Source of the DNA: Bacillus sp. FSL H8-0547
GTDB taxonomy: Bacteria; Bacillota; Bacilli; Bacillales; Bacillaceae
Length of the DNA: 64,000 bases
Assembly (NCBI GenBank): GCA_038002745.1
Contig: JBBODD010000001.1
Coordinates: forward strand, 372,001 to 436,000
Direction of reading: 5' to 3'
Both the position numbers and the translations under genes were made by a program. The notes under the pieces were generated by a model, which saw only the letters and a list, made by a program, of their open reading frames with translations, had not been told where the DNA came from and ran no database searches. Of this stretch, positions 52,585 to 61,279 are shown one piece after another; within the stretch, counting starts at the first letter, position 1; every line of letters starts with the position of its first letter.

Positions 52585-54255
52585 TTAATTATTACCTATT
52601 TGATTAACCGAAACAGTTCCGCTGACTTCATTCCCAATTAGGACCAGCGGTTTGCCGGTTGGGCTGATCTTTGCCGGAATGAACTCAAGTCCTTCTGGAG
52701 AAACATCCCCTGCGATGGCTGCTGAAAAATCCCGTGTGTTAAAGTAATTGGCAAACTCCGGAGAGGCGGGATTTGACACGTTATATGTCATAACGCCACC
52801 GATGCGCTCAAGACCGATAAACGCATAGACGTCTCTGCCGATTTTTCCGATTTTTACATCCTCAGGTTCAGGCCCTTTTTTCGCACTGCGCTTTTCAAAA
52901 GCTGTATCGTCATTTGACCAGTTGAAGACGTCCGGAAAGCGCTTTGAGGTCACGTTCTCAAAGTCGCTGCCGCTGTCATAGACAAGCTCCATCGTATTTG
53001 CATTCCAGATGGAAAAAGATCTTCCACCAAGAGTATACACGGCATCCGTACCGCGGTCTGTCAAAACCTCAAGCTTATCAAATTTGCCTGATTGCTTCAT
53101 CTGAGCGAGCGCTTCCTTGGATTCTGCTTCTGACATCCCTTTAAAAAGCGATGAGTCGAGTGAAATGCTGTTTTTCACATCCTTGAAATCAGCAATGTTT
53201 TCAAATTCTTCCCATTCGGTAGCATCTCCTTCGTTTGCCGTAACAAGATACTCCTTACCCTTAATCTTAATATAAGCGACGCTGTCAGGCATGTATGCTC
53301 CAAGAACCGGAAGCCGTTCAAGCTCAATTTGGTCATTCCGCGCTGCATCAAGCTCGTTACCAGGCAGGGAATGGTCTTTATAGCCAAGTGATTTAACAGA
53401 TTTGACCTTCCCCGTCTTTAGATCGACTGCGGCAATGGCGTTGTTTTCCTGAAGAGTCACATAAGCAGTGCTTCCACCTTTATCTAGGGCGATGTATTCA
53501 GGTTCAAAATCCCTTGCTGCATCTGCTTTTGTTCCGTTGTTGCGGATATGAACATCGCTGTTAATAACTTCAGAATCATTAAACCCTGCACGCTTTACGC
53601 TTCCGGTCCTCAGATCTGCAATCGTAACAGAACCCTCAGGATCAATGCCCTTTTCAAGTCCTTCGCGCGGTTCGCCTTCATCAGCCGATACGATATATCG
53701 CCCGTTTTCAGAGATTTTGACCATATCAGGCTGAACGCCGGCATCAAAGGTTTTAAGCAGGTTGCCTTCATAATCCATAACTGCAATTTTTCCGGATTTT
53801 GCATAGTCTGCTTCCTGAATGGCAACGGCAATGATGTTCTTTTTCGTGTGAATGTCAATGCTTGTTACATCTCCATACTGAAAGGAAGCTGAGTTTACAG
53901 CATCCGCGATATTTAAAGATTTCTCTTTTTTAAGCTCCTGCTTTTTCCCCGAAGCGAGTTTTGAAAGACTGACGATATCAATCGTCTGCTGCTTACCGTT
54001 GATGACATAAAATTTCTTGTTGTCTGAGTTGTATTTGACAATCTCAGCGACTCCGCCATCTTCATCTGTCATTCCAGTGCTGAAGTTTCCGATCTTCTCA
54101 AGCTGAAGGCTGTCCGTAAAACGCGGATCAGCTGAAGAATCTCCTTTTAATTTGGCTTCTGCAGGATAATTCCCCAAAAAACCCGATGACAGCATCACAC
54201 CTGCTAAAGAAAAGGCACCTAATTTACTGTACAGACTTGAACGTTTCAACTTCAT
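52585..54255 (-). CDS. Secreted choice-of-anchor I / alkaline-phosphatase-like beta-propeller protein
   Basis: 556 residues. A Sec signal with AEA cleavage site (SGFLGNYPAEA) is followed by a long beta-propeller body with repeated strands (GGVAEIVKYNSDNKKFYVING, GVQPDMVKISENGRYIVSADEGEP, DFEPEYIALDKGGSTAYVTLQENN). The late motif is GPEPEDVKIGKIG. This is the choice-of-anchor I family, often found with secreted phosphatases and nucleases. No LPXTG or SLH anchor is visible, so it is free or held by cofactors. The enzyme role is unknown. Confidence 0.85.
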   Translation of the reverse strand: MKLKRSSLYSKLGAFSLAGVMLSSGFLGNYPAEAKLKGDSSADPRFTDSLQLEKIGNFSTGMTDEDGGVAEIVKYNSDNKKFYVINGKQQTIDIVSLSKLASGKKQELKKEKSLNIADAVNSASFQYGDVTSIDIHTKKNIIAVAIQEADYAKSGKIAVMDYEGNLLKTFDAGVQPDMVKISENGRYIVSADEGEPREGLEKGIDPEGSVTIADLRTGSVKRAGFNDSEVINSDVHIRNNGTKADAARDFEPEYIALDKGGSTAYVTLQENNAIAAVDLKTGKVKSVKSLGYKDHSLPGNELDAARNDQIELERLPVLGAYMPDSVAYIKIKGKEYLVTANEGDATEWEEFENIADFKDVKNSISLDSSLFKGMSEAESKEALAQMKQSGKFDKLEVLTDRGTDAVYTLGGRSFSIWNANTMELVYDSGSDFENVTSKRFPDVFNWSNDDTAFEKRSAKKGPEPEDVKIGKIGRDVYAFIGLERIGGVMTYNVSNPASPEFANYFNTRDFSAAIAGDVSPEGLEFIPAKISPTGKPLVLIGNEVSGTVSVNQIGNN

Positions 54256-54367
54256 TCCTCCTGTCCTTTTAAAAAACTACCTTAAGAGTATCGGAAAAAA
54301 CGGGTCGATTACGGTTAAGTTTCTGTAAAGAAATATTGAGGCTTTGTAAAAGTAAATAAGAGCATAC

Positions 54368-54396
54368 AAAAAAAGGCTTTTCCGATAGGAAGCCTT
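54368..54396 (-). terminator. Terminator of the orphan ECF sigma gene
   Basis: AAGGCTT...AAGCCTT stem with seven T on the minus strand. Confidence 0.8.
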
Positions 54397-54401
54397 GTTT
54401 G

Positions 54402-54935
54402 TCATGACGCAAGAGCAGCCTTCATCTGCTTTCTCGCTCTATGTATTTTCGTTTTAACAGTCGGAAGCTTTAAGGAAAGCTGTTCGGCTATTTCCTGATC
54501 CTTCATGCCAAGAAACAGCTTCATCATCATAATCTCGCGTTCTTCCGCTTTCAGCTCATTCAGCACTCCTTTTGCTTTTTCTTTCAAAAACGCATAATCA
54601 GCGGTTTCCTCCACGCACTCTCTTCCATCCGCAAGTACAAGGTCTTCGAGGGACGTCTCATTTCTCTTTTTCCTGATAAACAGATCAATCGCCGTTCTTC
54701 TTGCAATCGAGGAAAGCCAGTTTTTCAGTTTGTCTTTTTCAAAAATGGTATCAAGCTTCAAGAATGCCTTAATAAAGGTTTCCTGGACAATATCCTCCGC
54801 CATGTGGGGATCTCTTGTCATTCTCAAAGCAATTCGATAAATAACGGTATAGTAAGTTTGATAGATTTCATTAAATGACGGCTTTTCATACGCCAGTGCT
54901 GCTGGGGGCATCTGACACTCACCCATCCTTCTCAT
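54402..54935 (-). CDS. Orphan ECF RNA polymerase sigma factor
   Basis: 177 residues. Region 2 (YYTVIYRIALRMTRDPHMAEDIVQETFIKAF) and WLSSIARRTAIDLFIRKKR are followed by region 4 (LFLGMKDQEIAEQLSLKLPTVKTKIHRARKQM). No anti-sigma gene lies on either side, so control may be by transcription or an unlinked partner. The start is uncertain between ATG codons at 54935, 54926 and 54911; the last has GGTGAG nearby. Confidence 0.88.
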   Translation of the reverse strand: MRRMGECQMPPAALAYEKPSFNEIYQTYYTVIYRIALRMTRDPHMAEDIVQETFIKAFLKLDTIFEKDKLKNWLSSIARRTAIDLFIRKKRNETSLEDLVLADGRECVEETADYAFLKEKAKGVLNELKAEEREIMMMKLFLGMKDQEIAEQLSLKLPTVKTKIHRARKQMKAALAS

Positions 54936-55030
54936 ATTCTGTTTTCTCTCTTCCTGTATGATTATAAGCCAGCAGCACGTGGCGTTAAAGGAAACTTTTT
55001 CTTAAGATTTTTTAAAGAAGATTTAAGAAA

Positions 55031-55591
55031 TTATAGATTGAACGTATGTTTAATTCGGAGAGCTGTTTCCTCGGCCGGGAGATTCGTATTATTAATCCTT
55101 GTATAATTTGTTCTTTTTATTTCTCCCTCGTCCGAGTTCAGTCTGTAGATCTCCATGCTAGACAGCAAATCATTTTCAGACCAATCAAGATTGCGCTTAG
55201 TTGGTTTATGTGCAAGGCGGTGTTCACTCTTGTTGCGGAGGAGTCTTACATCTGTATCCGCTTCGAGCTCTGCAAAGTATACGTCCGCTCCTTTTGACTC
55301 AAAAACAGCGCAGATCTCTTCTACATAGTCCCAATCCGTCTGTTGATCAAACGCCCATACATATGTAAAAATCAAACCGGGCAAATCACTCCCCGCCACT
55401 TCCTCGAAGATTCTCTTCCTGAACTCACCAACCAGCTTTTTCCCTTGCACAGTCCCATAATTGAAAAAAGGAGCTACAAGGTCAATGGTCATGTGATTAT
55501 GAAAAAGCTTCAAATCCGTCATTTTTTCAAGCTGCTGTCCAACCGTCATTTTCCCGACAGCCTGTGGGCCGAAAATCAATACAAATTTCAT
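55031..55591 (-). CDS. P-loop nucleotide kinase-like protein
   Basis: 186 residues. It starts with the Walker A loop FGPQAVGKMTVG, then FHNHMTIDLVAPFF, and has a lid-like basic segment (LRNKSEHRLAHKPTKRNLDW). It resembles small shikimate- or gluconate-kinase-type phosphotransferases that many Bacillus genomes carry without known substrate. One base separates it from the acetyltransferase upstream, so they form an operon, possibly modifying a common small molecule or antibiotic (inference only). Confidence 0.78.
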   Translation of the reverse strand: MKFVLIFGPQAVGKMTVGQQLEKMTDLKLFHNHMTIDLVAPFFNYGTVQGKKLVGEFRKRIFEEVAGSDLPGLIFTYVWAFDQQTDWDYVEEICAVFESKGADVYFAELEADTDVRLLRNKSEHRLAHKPTKRNLDWSENDLLSSMEIYRLNSDEGEIKRTNYTRINNTNLPAEETALRIKHTFNL

Positions 55592-55592
55592 C

Positions 55593-56060
55593 TTAACTCT
55601 CCTTATTTATCAGGGACTTTTTCATGCACAGACTGGCGGATTTGCCGATATAGGGACCATAGTTTGGAATGGAGCTGTATCCGACCCTTTTATATAGATT
55701 AATAGCTTCGTGTTGCTTTGTACCTGTTTCCAGAACCGCATCAGTATACCCTTTTTCTGCTCCCGTCTGTTCGAGCTGACGCACAATCTCCTTTGACAGC
55801 CCCTGTCCGCGGAACGTTTTTTCAACGAAAATCCGTTTCAATTCAATCGTGCTGCTGTCGAATTCTTTGAAGGCTCCGCAGGCTGCTGCCACGCCATCTT
55901 TATAAATCAAAACCACATCGTGAATATCATCCAGCTGATTATGGGGAGTGTATTCTTTTTGCAGATCCCCGTACCGTTCATGCAGATCCTGATCAAGCAG
56001 CTTAACGAGGCTCAGAAAATCATCATTGCGGCCATTTGTTTTAACTAGTTTCATTGTCAT
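55593..56060 (-). CDS. GNAT-family N-acetyltransferase
   Basis: 155 residues. The acetyl-CoA motif is ELKRIFVEKTFRGQGLSKEIV (R/QxxGxG/A), followed by AVLETGTKQHEAINLYKRVGYSSIPNYGPY, the common C-terminal pattern of the family. The substrate is unknown. The ATG at 56060 lies after GGGGTGG; the ATG two codons later has better spacing. It is the first gene of a two-gene unit with the P-loop kinase. Confidence 0.88.
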   Translation of the reverse strand: MTMKLVKTNGRNDDFLSLVKLLDQDLHERYGDLQKEYTPHNQLDDIHDVVLIYKDGVAAACGAFKEFDSSTIELKRIFVEKTFRGQGLSKEIVRQLEQTGAEKGYTDAVLETGTKQHEAINLYKRVGYSSIPNYGPYIGKSASLCMKKSLINKES

Positions 56061-56118
56061 GTTCCACCCCGGAAATTAGAATACTTTCTATTTTCAGGCA
56101 ACAGAAGGACAATTACAA

Positions 56119-56153
56119 GAAAAAAAAACATGTCAGCCTAAAAGCTGACATGT
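56119..56153 (-). terminator. Terminator of the sigma-clpP unit
   Basis: ACATGTCAGC/GCTGACATGT with nine T on the minus strand, just after the clpP stop. Confidence 0.92.
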
Positions 56154-56160
56154 CTTAGAT

Positions 56161-56742
56161 CTACTTCTCTCCAATAATCTCATCAATAATGCCGTATTCC
56201 TTTGCTTCCGCTGCACTCAAATAGTAATCACGGTCAGAATCTCGGGCGACTTTTTCGATTGGCTGTCCTGTCCGTTCAGCAATGATTTTATTGATGTGCT
56301 CGCGGAGCTTTAGAATGCGGCGCGCTGAAATTTCAATCTCTGCAGCCTGGCCTCTTGCCCCGCCGAGCGGCTGGTGGATCATGACTTCACTGTTTGGAAG
56401 TGCAAAACGTTTTCCTTTTGTTCCGGCCAAAAGCAGCAAGGCCCCGAAAGATGCGGCCATACCTGTACAGATCGTTCTGACGTCAGGTTTGATATATTGC
56501 ATCGTATCAAAAATGGAGAAGCCTGCAGTGATTGAGCCGCCTGGACTGTTAATGTAAATAGATATATCCTTATCAGGATCTTCTGCAGCCAGGAATAACA
56601 GCTGAGCCACTGTCACGTTTGCCGTGTGATCATTAATTTCATCGCCAATCATAATAATCCTGTCTTTCAGCAGGCGGGAATAAATATCATAGGAACGCTC
56701 ACCGCGGCCTGAACTTTCAATGACGTAAGGGATCGTACTCAT
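56161..56742 (-). CDS. clpP: ATP-dependent Clp protease proteolytic subunit (ClpP paralogue)
   Basis: 193 residues with the full Ser-His-Asp triad: Ser98 in [11 protein letters not shown], His123 in [13 protein letters not shown], Asp172 in [11 protein letters not shown]. The oxyanion loop [11 protein letters not shown] is intact. The [20 protein letters not shown] segment differs from the housekeeping ClpP pattern (GMAASMGAFLL), so this is probably a second, specialised copy. No CtsR-type direct-repeat operator was noticed. It begins 21 bases after an ECF sigma gene and shares its terminator, so the two seem co-transcribed. Confidence 0.9.
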   Translation of the reverse strand: MSTIPYVIESSGRGERSYDIYSRLLKDRIIMIGDEINDHTANVTVAQLLFLAAEDPDKDISIYINSPGGSITAGFSIFDTMQYIKPDVRTICTGMAASFGALLLLAGTKGKRFALPNSEVMIHQPLGGARGQAAEIEISARRILKLREHINKIIAERTGQPIEKVARDSDRDYYLSAAEAKEYGIIDEIIGEK

Positions 56743-56763
56743 CCTTTTTCCTCCTTCATAAGG

Positions 56764-57447
56764 CTATGCAGCCATTTTCAGAGAAGCAGACGAAGACCGT
56801 CTGAACGGAATGTACACAAGTGCAGGGCTGTCAGTGTTTTTAAATGTGAGGATATCAGGCAATGCCTTCAGCAGCGGCGCAGGATCCTGAAACTGCAGTG
56901 ACGTATACATCAAATCCGACAGCCATTCCCTCTCCACCTCATCCCAATACGAATCTGCTTCGCCCTTTTCTTTGGATAACCGCTTTTTCGCTCTGAATAC
57001 AGCTGATTTGACGGACGTTTCTGATGTTCCAAGGATCTCCGCCAGTTCATTCGCCTGATAGTGAAAGACTTCCTTCAGCAAAAAGAGAACCGCCTGCTTT
57101 GGCGTGCATTTTGAGAGAAGATGCTCAAGCAAGCTCCGCCGTTCAATCATCTGATTCGCATGATCCGCACCGCTCATTTCAGGAAGCTCGCACGGAGTCT
57201 CTTTCTTGCGCTTTCTGACCACATCTATCCAGTGATGATAAGCCATTTTGTTTAACAATGCAGAGCTCAAGGCACTCTGATCATAGGTCAAGTACGCCTT
57301 CAGCATCACTTCCTGGGCTGCATCCTCACCGTCATATTTATCCTGGGTCAAGAACCGGCAGTATTGCTGCAGCTTCCTGTACAGCTCTTTCATATTGGGA
57401 TGTTCCTGCTTCTTTTCCTGATTAGTTGACAGCCTGTTGCCTTGCAT
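56764..57447 (-). CDS. ECF-type sigma factor with C-terminal extension, directly upstream of clpP
   Basis: 227 residues. Region 2 (FLTQDKYDGEDAAQEVMLKAYL, then KMAYHHWIDVVRKRKK) and region 4 (LKEVFHYQANELAEILGTSETSVKSAVFRAKKRL) are followed by about 65 extra residues ending SSSASLKMAA. The two-residue small/hydrophobic end resembles tails seen by Clp proteases, which is notable next to clpP. No anti-sigma gene is adjacent. ATG at 57447 has AAAGGAG seven bases upstream. Confidence 0.82.
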   Translation of the reverse strand: MQGNRLSTNQEKKQEHPNMKELYRKLQQYCRFLTQDKYDGEDAAQEVMLKAYLTYDQSALSSALLNKMAYHHWIDVVRKRKKETPCELPEMSGADHANQMIERRSLLEHLLSKCTPKQAVLFLLKEVFHYQANELAEILGTSETSVKSAVFRAKKRLSKEKGEADSYWDEVEREWLSDLMYTSLQFQDPAPLLKALPDILTFKNTDSPALVYIPFRRSSSASLKMAA

Positions 57448-57654
57448 GCTCTCACTCCTTTTTGCCTCTCTGCTTTATAAACGGATGAAAACGGATAAAA
57501 AGATACGGGGTATGATACTTTTTATTTTATACAATTGCGCCTGGATATGACCAGAGACAGAAAAATTGGTAATTTCAAGAATGTATGATATGGCATGAAA
57601 TAGGCAGTGAATTATGGTAAGCTTGCCGTATCTTTTAGGAGAGGGAGTTTTTGC

Positions 57655-58221
57655 ATGCTGCTGCAGGCGCTGTTAATCTTTATTCTGCAACTGATTTTCG
57701 TACCGGTTTTGACGATGCGGACCATCCTTTTGGTGAAAAATCAAACAAAATCAGCCGCTGGTGTAGGATTGCTTGAAGCAATCATTTACATCATCAGTTT
57801 AGGAATTGTTTTTCAGGATCTATCAAACTTCTATAACATCAGTGCCTATGTACTCGGGTTCAGCATTGGGCTGCTGCTCGGCGGCATGCTTGAGAAGAAG
57901 CTTGCGATCGGCTACATCACGTACCAAGTAAACATACCGGAAAAAAACACTGAGCTAGTTACTGACTTAAGAAATGCCGGTTTTGGCGTGACGGTTTTCG
58001 AAGGACAGGGAATGAATTCTGTCCGCTACCGTCTTGACATTGTATCCAAGAGATCACGTGAAGAAGAGCTTCAGGAAATCATCCACTTGAGGGAGCCTTC
58101 AGCCTTTATGATGTCTTATGAAATCCGTTCATTTAAGGGCGGTTACTTAACAAAGTCGATGAAAAAAAGACAGAATATGAAAAAAAATAAACAGGTAAAA
58201 CAGGAAGGCCACTCTATATAA
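57655..58221 (+). CDS. UPF0316 / DUF2179-type membrane protein
   Basis: 188 residues. Three membrane helices ([21 protein letters not shown] and following) are followed by a cytosolic DUF2179-like domain ([22 protein letters not shown]). This matches the UPF0316 (YebE) family; its role is unknown, though cyclic-nucleotide binding has been discussed for the soluble domain. ATG at 57655 has GAGAGGGAG seven bases upstream. A terminator overlaps its end. Confidence 0.85.
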   Translation: MLLQALLIFILQLIFVPVLTMRTILLVKNQTKSAAGVGLLEAIIYIISLGIVFQDLSNFYNISAYVLGFSIGLLLGGMLEKKLAIGYITYQVNIPEKNTELVTDLRNAGFGVTVFEGQGMNSVRYRLDIVSKRSREEELQEIIHLREPSAFMMSYEIRSFKGGYLTKSMKKRQNMKKNKQVKQEGHSI

Positions 58222-58236
58222 GGAGCGGCCTTTTTT
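58205..58236 (+). terminator. Terminator after the UPF0316 gene
   Basis: AAGGCCACTC/GGAGCGGCCTT (one mismatch) and six T. Confidence 0.8.
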
Positions 58237-58304
58237 CTATTCATGCATATTTAACGGAACATGCAATAGCTTGTAATAAGGACATCAAACAGGAGGGATC
58301 TTTC

Positions 58305-58451
58305 ATGTGGGTGATCACCCTTTTTCTGAAAGAATCGGTCAAAATGTATGAATTCAGTACAGAAGAAGAAGCGAGGGATGCATTTAAGCGTTTGAAAGGG
58401 TGCAAGTTTTTATCCGAGATTGTTTATTTTAATGATCCTTGCTTCTTATAG
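58305..58451 (+). CDS. 48-residue small protein
   Basis: ATG at 58305 is five bases after a strong AGGAGGG site and the frame runs 48 codons: MWVITLFLKESVKMYEFSTE at the start, then a helical acidic segment EEEARDAFKRLKG, then a hydrophobic end with two Cys. It is followed by its own terminator. No family is recognised. The good ribosome site, charged amphipathic composition and terminator support a real gene. Confidence 0.7.
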   Translation: MWVITLFLKESVKMYEFSTEEEARDAFKRLKGCKFLSEIVYFNDPCFL

Positions 58452-58471
58452 AAAAAGGAAGATCTCAGGGG

Positions 58472-58491
58472 GGCCGCTTGCGGCCTTTTTT
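58472..58491 (+). terminator. Terminator of the 48-residue gene
   Basis: GGCCGC-TT-GCGGCC followed by six T. Confidence 0.85.
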
Positions 58492-58569
58492 CGTTGTCCT
58501 AAAAATATGTCGTACAGGCCCTTTTTCAGGAATAGGATGACATATAGAGAGTGTATAGGAGGCTGTTAA

Positions 58570-59199
58570 ATGACCGTTTTTCTGACGTACATCCTTCTTG
58601 GAATTTCGCTAGCGGCACCTGTTGGCCCTGTGAATGCTGCTCAGCTGAACCGTGGAATTAAAAAAGGATTTTTTCATGCGTGGGTGTTTGGAATAGGAGC
58701 TTTGTCAGCTGATATTTTGTACATGCTCCTTGTTTTTTTAGGTGTGTCTCAGCTGATTGAAAATTCTTTCGTGCAGGTGTTTCTTTGGTTATTTGGTTTT
58801 TTTGTCCTTATGTATACAGGGGTGGAGGGTTTAAAAGGTGCCGGGGAATTACATATTGATAACCGGAAAGATGCAGGAGACTCCCTTTTCAGCTCTTTTT
58901 CTTCCGGTTTTATCATGTCCATTTCAAATCCGCTTACGGTGATGTTCTGGCTGGGCATTTTCGGGTCTGTTCTTGCGAAAACGGCTTCGGCATCGAGCGT
59001 GCAGGATTTAATCGGCTATAGTGCGGCCATCATCCTCGGCATTTTGCTTTGGGATTTTGCCATGGCCCTTGCTTCAAGCTTTGCGAGGCGCTTTCTGCAT
59101 TCTAAGCTGCTTATTCTGATTTCCATCCTGTCTTCTGTGTCAATGATCGGCTTTGGCATCTATTTTGGCTGGCATGCGATGATTGTGCTGTTTTTCTGA
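58570..59199 (+). CDS. LysE/RhtB-family amino acid exporter
   Basis: 209 residues with about six membrane helices. The signature GISLAAPVGPVNAAQLNRGIKKGFFHAW is typical of LysE, and SFSSGFIMSISNPLTVMFWLGIF is the second conserved region. It exports an amino acid or related small solute. ATG at 58570 has AGGAGG four bases upstream. The gene is followed by a small protein gene and a YkgA-type enzyme on the same strand. Confidence 0.87.
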   Translation: MTVFLTYILLGISLAAPVGPVNAAQLNRGIKKGFFHAWVFGIGALSADILYMLLVFLGVSQLIENSFVQVFLWLFGFFVLMYTGVEGLKGAGELHIDNRKDAGDSLFSSFSSGFIMSISNPLTVMFWLGIFGSVLAKTASASSVQDLIGYSAAIILGILLWDFAMALASSFARRFLHSKLLILISILSSVSMIGFGIYFGWHAMIVLFF

Positions 59200-59264
59200 G
59201 TTTTTGTATGAGGCATCTTTTGCCTGTACAGACTAGAAAGAGCAAATCAGCAGGAGGAATGGTA

Positions 59265-59513
59265 ATGGAACAATCTGAAATGAATCAGATGCAGGAATTG
59301 GTCAAGCAGGCGCGTGAAGCAGTTATTGGGGCACAAATGAATTTTAATCCGGAAGAATATCAAAAAGCCTTTAAAGCACTGACTCTGGCAAAAGAGCATG
59401 TGAACGCCGCCAGGGCACACGAGGAAGACTCACCGGACATTCTGCATGCAAGTGAGCATTTGATGCATTTAAACGAAACGCTGACTGCCCTTCAAAGCAC
59501 GAATTCTTTCTAA
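59265..59513 (+). CDS. Small helical Bacillus protein (DUF2564-like)
   Basis: 82 residues, all helical and soluble: MNQMQELVKQAREAVIGAQ, then FNPEEYQKAFKALTLAKEHV and EHLMHLNETLTAL. The composition fits the DUF2564 family of short Bacillus cytosolic proteins, but this is uncertain. ATG at 59265 is preferred to 59259 by distance from AGGAGG. It precedes the YkgA-type gene by 13 bases, so they are probably co-transcribed. Confidence 0.65.
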   Translation: MEQSEMNQMQELVKQAREAVIGAQMNFNPEEYQKAFKALTLAKEHVNAARAHEEDSPDILHASEHLMHLNETLTALQSTNSF

Positions 59514-59526
59514 GGAGCGCTGAACT

Positions 59527-60375
59527 ATGAATCCGTCTAAAATAAGCTGCCATACTGAATACGATGTAATGGAAAGTGTCGTGTTGTGCAAACCTGAATT
59601 TATGAGAATCCATCATGTCATCAATGAAACACAGCGGCGCTACCATAAGGAAAATATTAATGTAGAAACGGCGATTGCCCAGCATACGGCGTTTATGAAT
59701 GTACTGAAGGAAAATGGCATTGAAGTGCACCATCTGCCCCCAAAAAAAGAATTTCCGGAACAGGTTTTCACAAGAGACATTGGTTTTACAATCGGGGATA
59801 CCATTTTCATCTCAGCCATGAGCATGCCGGTCAGGCAGGGAGAAGAACAGATTTTAAAGGACTGGCTGAAAAATCATGATCTTCCCTTCATTGATCTTAC
59901 AGAAGACCAGACTGAAGGCGGAGATGTCATCATCCATCAAAAGACCGTTTACATAGGCATCAGCGAACGGACAACTGAGCATGCGATTGAACATATTCAG
60001 GCCGGGATTCCTGATTATACGATCATCCCAATCCCAATTAAGCAGGAAATTCTGCATTTGGACTGTATTTTCAATATCCTGTCCCCTACTGAAGCCCTTA
60101 TCCACAAAGAAGGAATGGAAGAAGCTGAATACGAGCTGCTCAAATCACATTTTGACCTGATTGAAGTATCAGAGGAAGAACAATTTGCCATGGGCGCAAA
60201 TGTTCTATCGATCGGCCATAAAAAAGTCATCAGTCTTCCTCAGAATAAAGGCGTCAATGGCGAACTGAAAAAACGGGGATATGACGTGATTGAAGTTGAT
60301 TTCAGTGAGATTATTAAATCAGGCGGGTCGTTCAGGTGCTGCACCATGCCTTTAAGCCGGAGAACTGAAGCATGA
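59527..60375 (+). CDS. YkgA-type amidinotransferase / dimethylarginine-dimethylaminohydrolase-fold protein (copy 2)
   Basis: 282 residues, a clear paralogue of 1371-2228. The shared blocks are INETQRRYHKENIN, PEQVFTRDIGFTIG, EGGDVII, the His in LHLDCIFNILSP, and the C-terminal SGGSFRCCTMP with the nucleophile Cys. All expected catalytic residues remain, so both copies should be active. It differs in the lid region (MSMPVRQGEEQILKDWLKNH). It shares a strand and close spacing with the LysE exporter and small gene upstream, which may mean export of an arginine-like product (inference). AAGGAGCGC precedes the ATG. Confidence 0.85.
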   Translation: MNPSKISCHTEYDVMESVVLCKPEFMRIHHVINETQRRYHKENINVETAIAQHTAFMNVLKENGIEVHHLPPKKEFPEQVFTRDIGFTIGDTIFISAMSMPVRQGEEQILKDWLKNHDLPFIDLTEDQTEGGDVIIHQKTVYIGISERTTEHAIEHIQAGIPDYTIIPIPIKQEILHLDCIFNILSPTEALIHKEGMEEAEYELLKSHFDLIEVSEEEQFAMGANVLSIGHKKVISLPQNKGVNGELKKRGYDVIEVDFSEIIKSGGSFRCCTMPLSRRTEA

Positions 60376-60377
60376 GG

Positions 60378-60409
60378 AAAAGCCAGGGAATATCCCTGGC
60401 TTTTTCATG
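60378..60409. terminator. Bidirectional terminator
   Basis: AAAAGCCAGGGA/TCCCTGGCTTTTT between the convergent YkgA-type and ZIP genes. Confidence 0.9.
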
Positions 60410-61142
60410 TGAAAATGCTGATGATTGCAAGCATCATCCCAAGTCCGCCTATAAACGCATAGGTCGAATACCGTTCATTTCCGTCCCCGTGGCTTTCAGG
60501 AATCAGTTCTTTATAGACAATAAAGAGCATGGCACCTGCCGCAAACGATAAACCGTAGGGAATCAAATCATCAATATAGTTCGTCAGTGAGTAGCCAAGG
60601 AGAGCTGCTGCAATTTCGATGCTGCCTGTTAAAGCAGCAAATAAAAAGGCTTTTAGTTTAGACATGTTCTGGTTCACAAGATAAAGAGCAACAAGCAGAC
60701 CTTCCGGGGCATTCTGCAGGCCAATCGCAAGGGCAATGATTCCTCCAAGCCCTCCGGAATCACCGGCATAGCTGACTCCAACAGAAAGTCCTTCAGGAAT
60801 ATTGTGAAGCGTAAGGGCGGAAACAATTAAAAACGTCTTTTTGTCAAGGTTGGGCATATAACTGAGATTTTCACGTTCGGGATGGCTGTGCGGGATGTAT
60901 TTTTCCATGCGGTCAAGCACAAATGTACCAATTAAAAGGCCTGTTAAGACAACCCATACATTTGATTTGACAAGCGCTTCCGGTATTAGACTGAAGCTGC
61001 ACGCGGTCACCATAATGCCTGCTGTAAAGGCAAGCAGCATATCCCTGAACTTATGCGACAGACGGTTAAAAAGCAATATGGGCAGAGCACCGAGAGCAGT
61101 GGCAAACGCAGAGATGGAACTGCCGATTATCATATCCAGCAA
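60405..61142 (-). CDS. ZIP-family metal (zinc/iron) transporter
   Basis: About 245 residues with eight membrane helices. The metal-site helices carry HNIPEGLSVGVSYAG and NAPEGLLVAL, and a His-rich loop (KYIPHSHPERENL) lies between helices 3 and 4. The family imports divalent metals. The start is uncertain: TTG at 61142 lies four bases after AAGGTGA, ATG at 61133 is slightly far. The frame continues open to 61295 but crosses the opposing gene's promoter. Confidence 0.85.
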   Translation of the reverse strand: MLDMIIGSSISAFATALGALPILLFNRLSHKFRDMLLAFTAGIMVTACSFSLIPEALVKSNVWVVLTGLLIGTFVLDRMEKYIPHSHPERENLSYMPNLDKKTFLIVSALTLHNIPEGLSVGVSYAGDSGGLGGIIALAIGLQNAPEGLLVALYLVNQNMSKLKAFLFAALTGSIEIAAALLGYSLTNYIDDLIPYGLSFAAGAMLFIVYKELIPESHGDGNERYSTYAFIGGLGMMLAIISIFT

Positions 61143-61279
61143 GAGATCACCTTCCTGCTTAAATGTATTCACGACACTATGGTATGTATGATTGTTTAAA
61201 ATTGCCCCCTTCTGTTTTTTCACCTCATACATAATTGCCCCCCCATATTCGAACAATACCACTGTATAGGAGGGATTGT

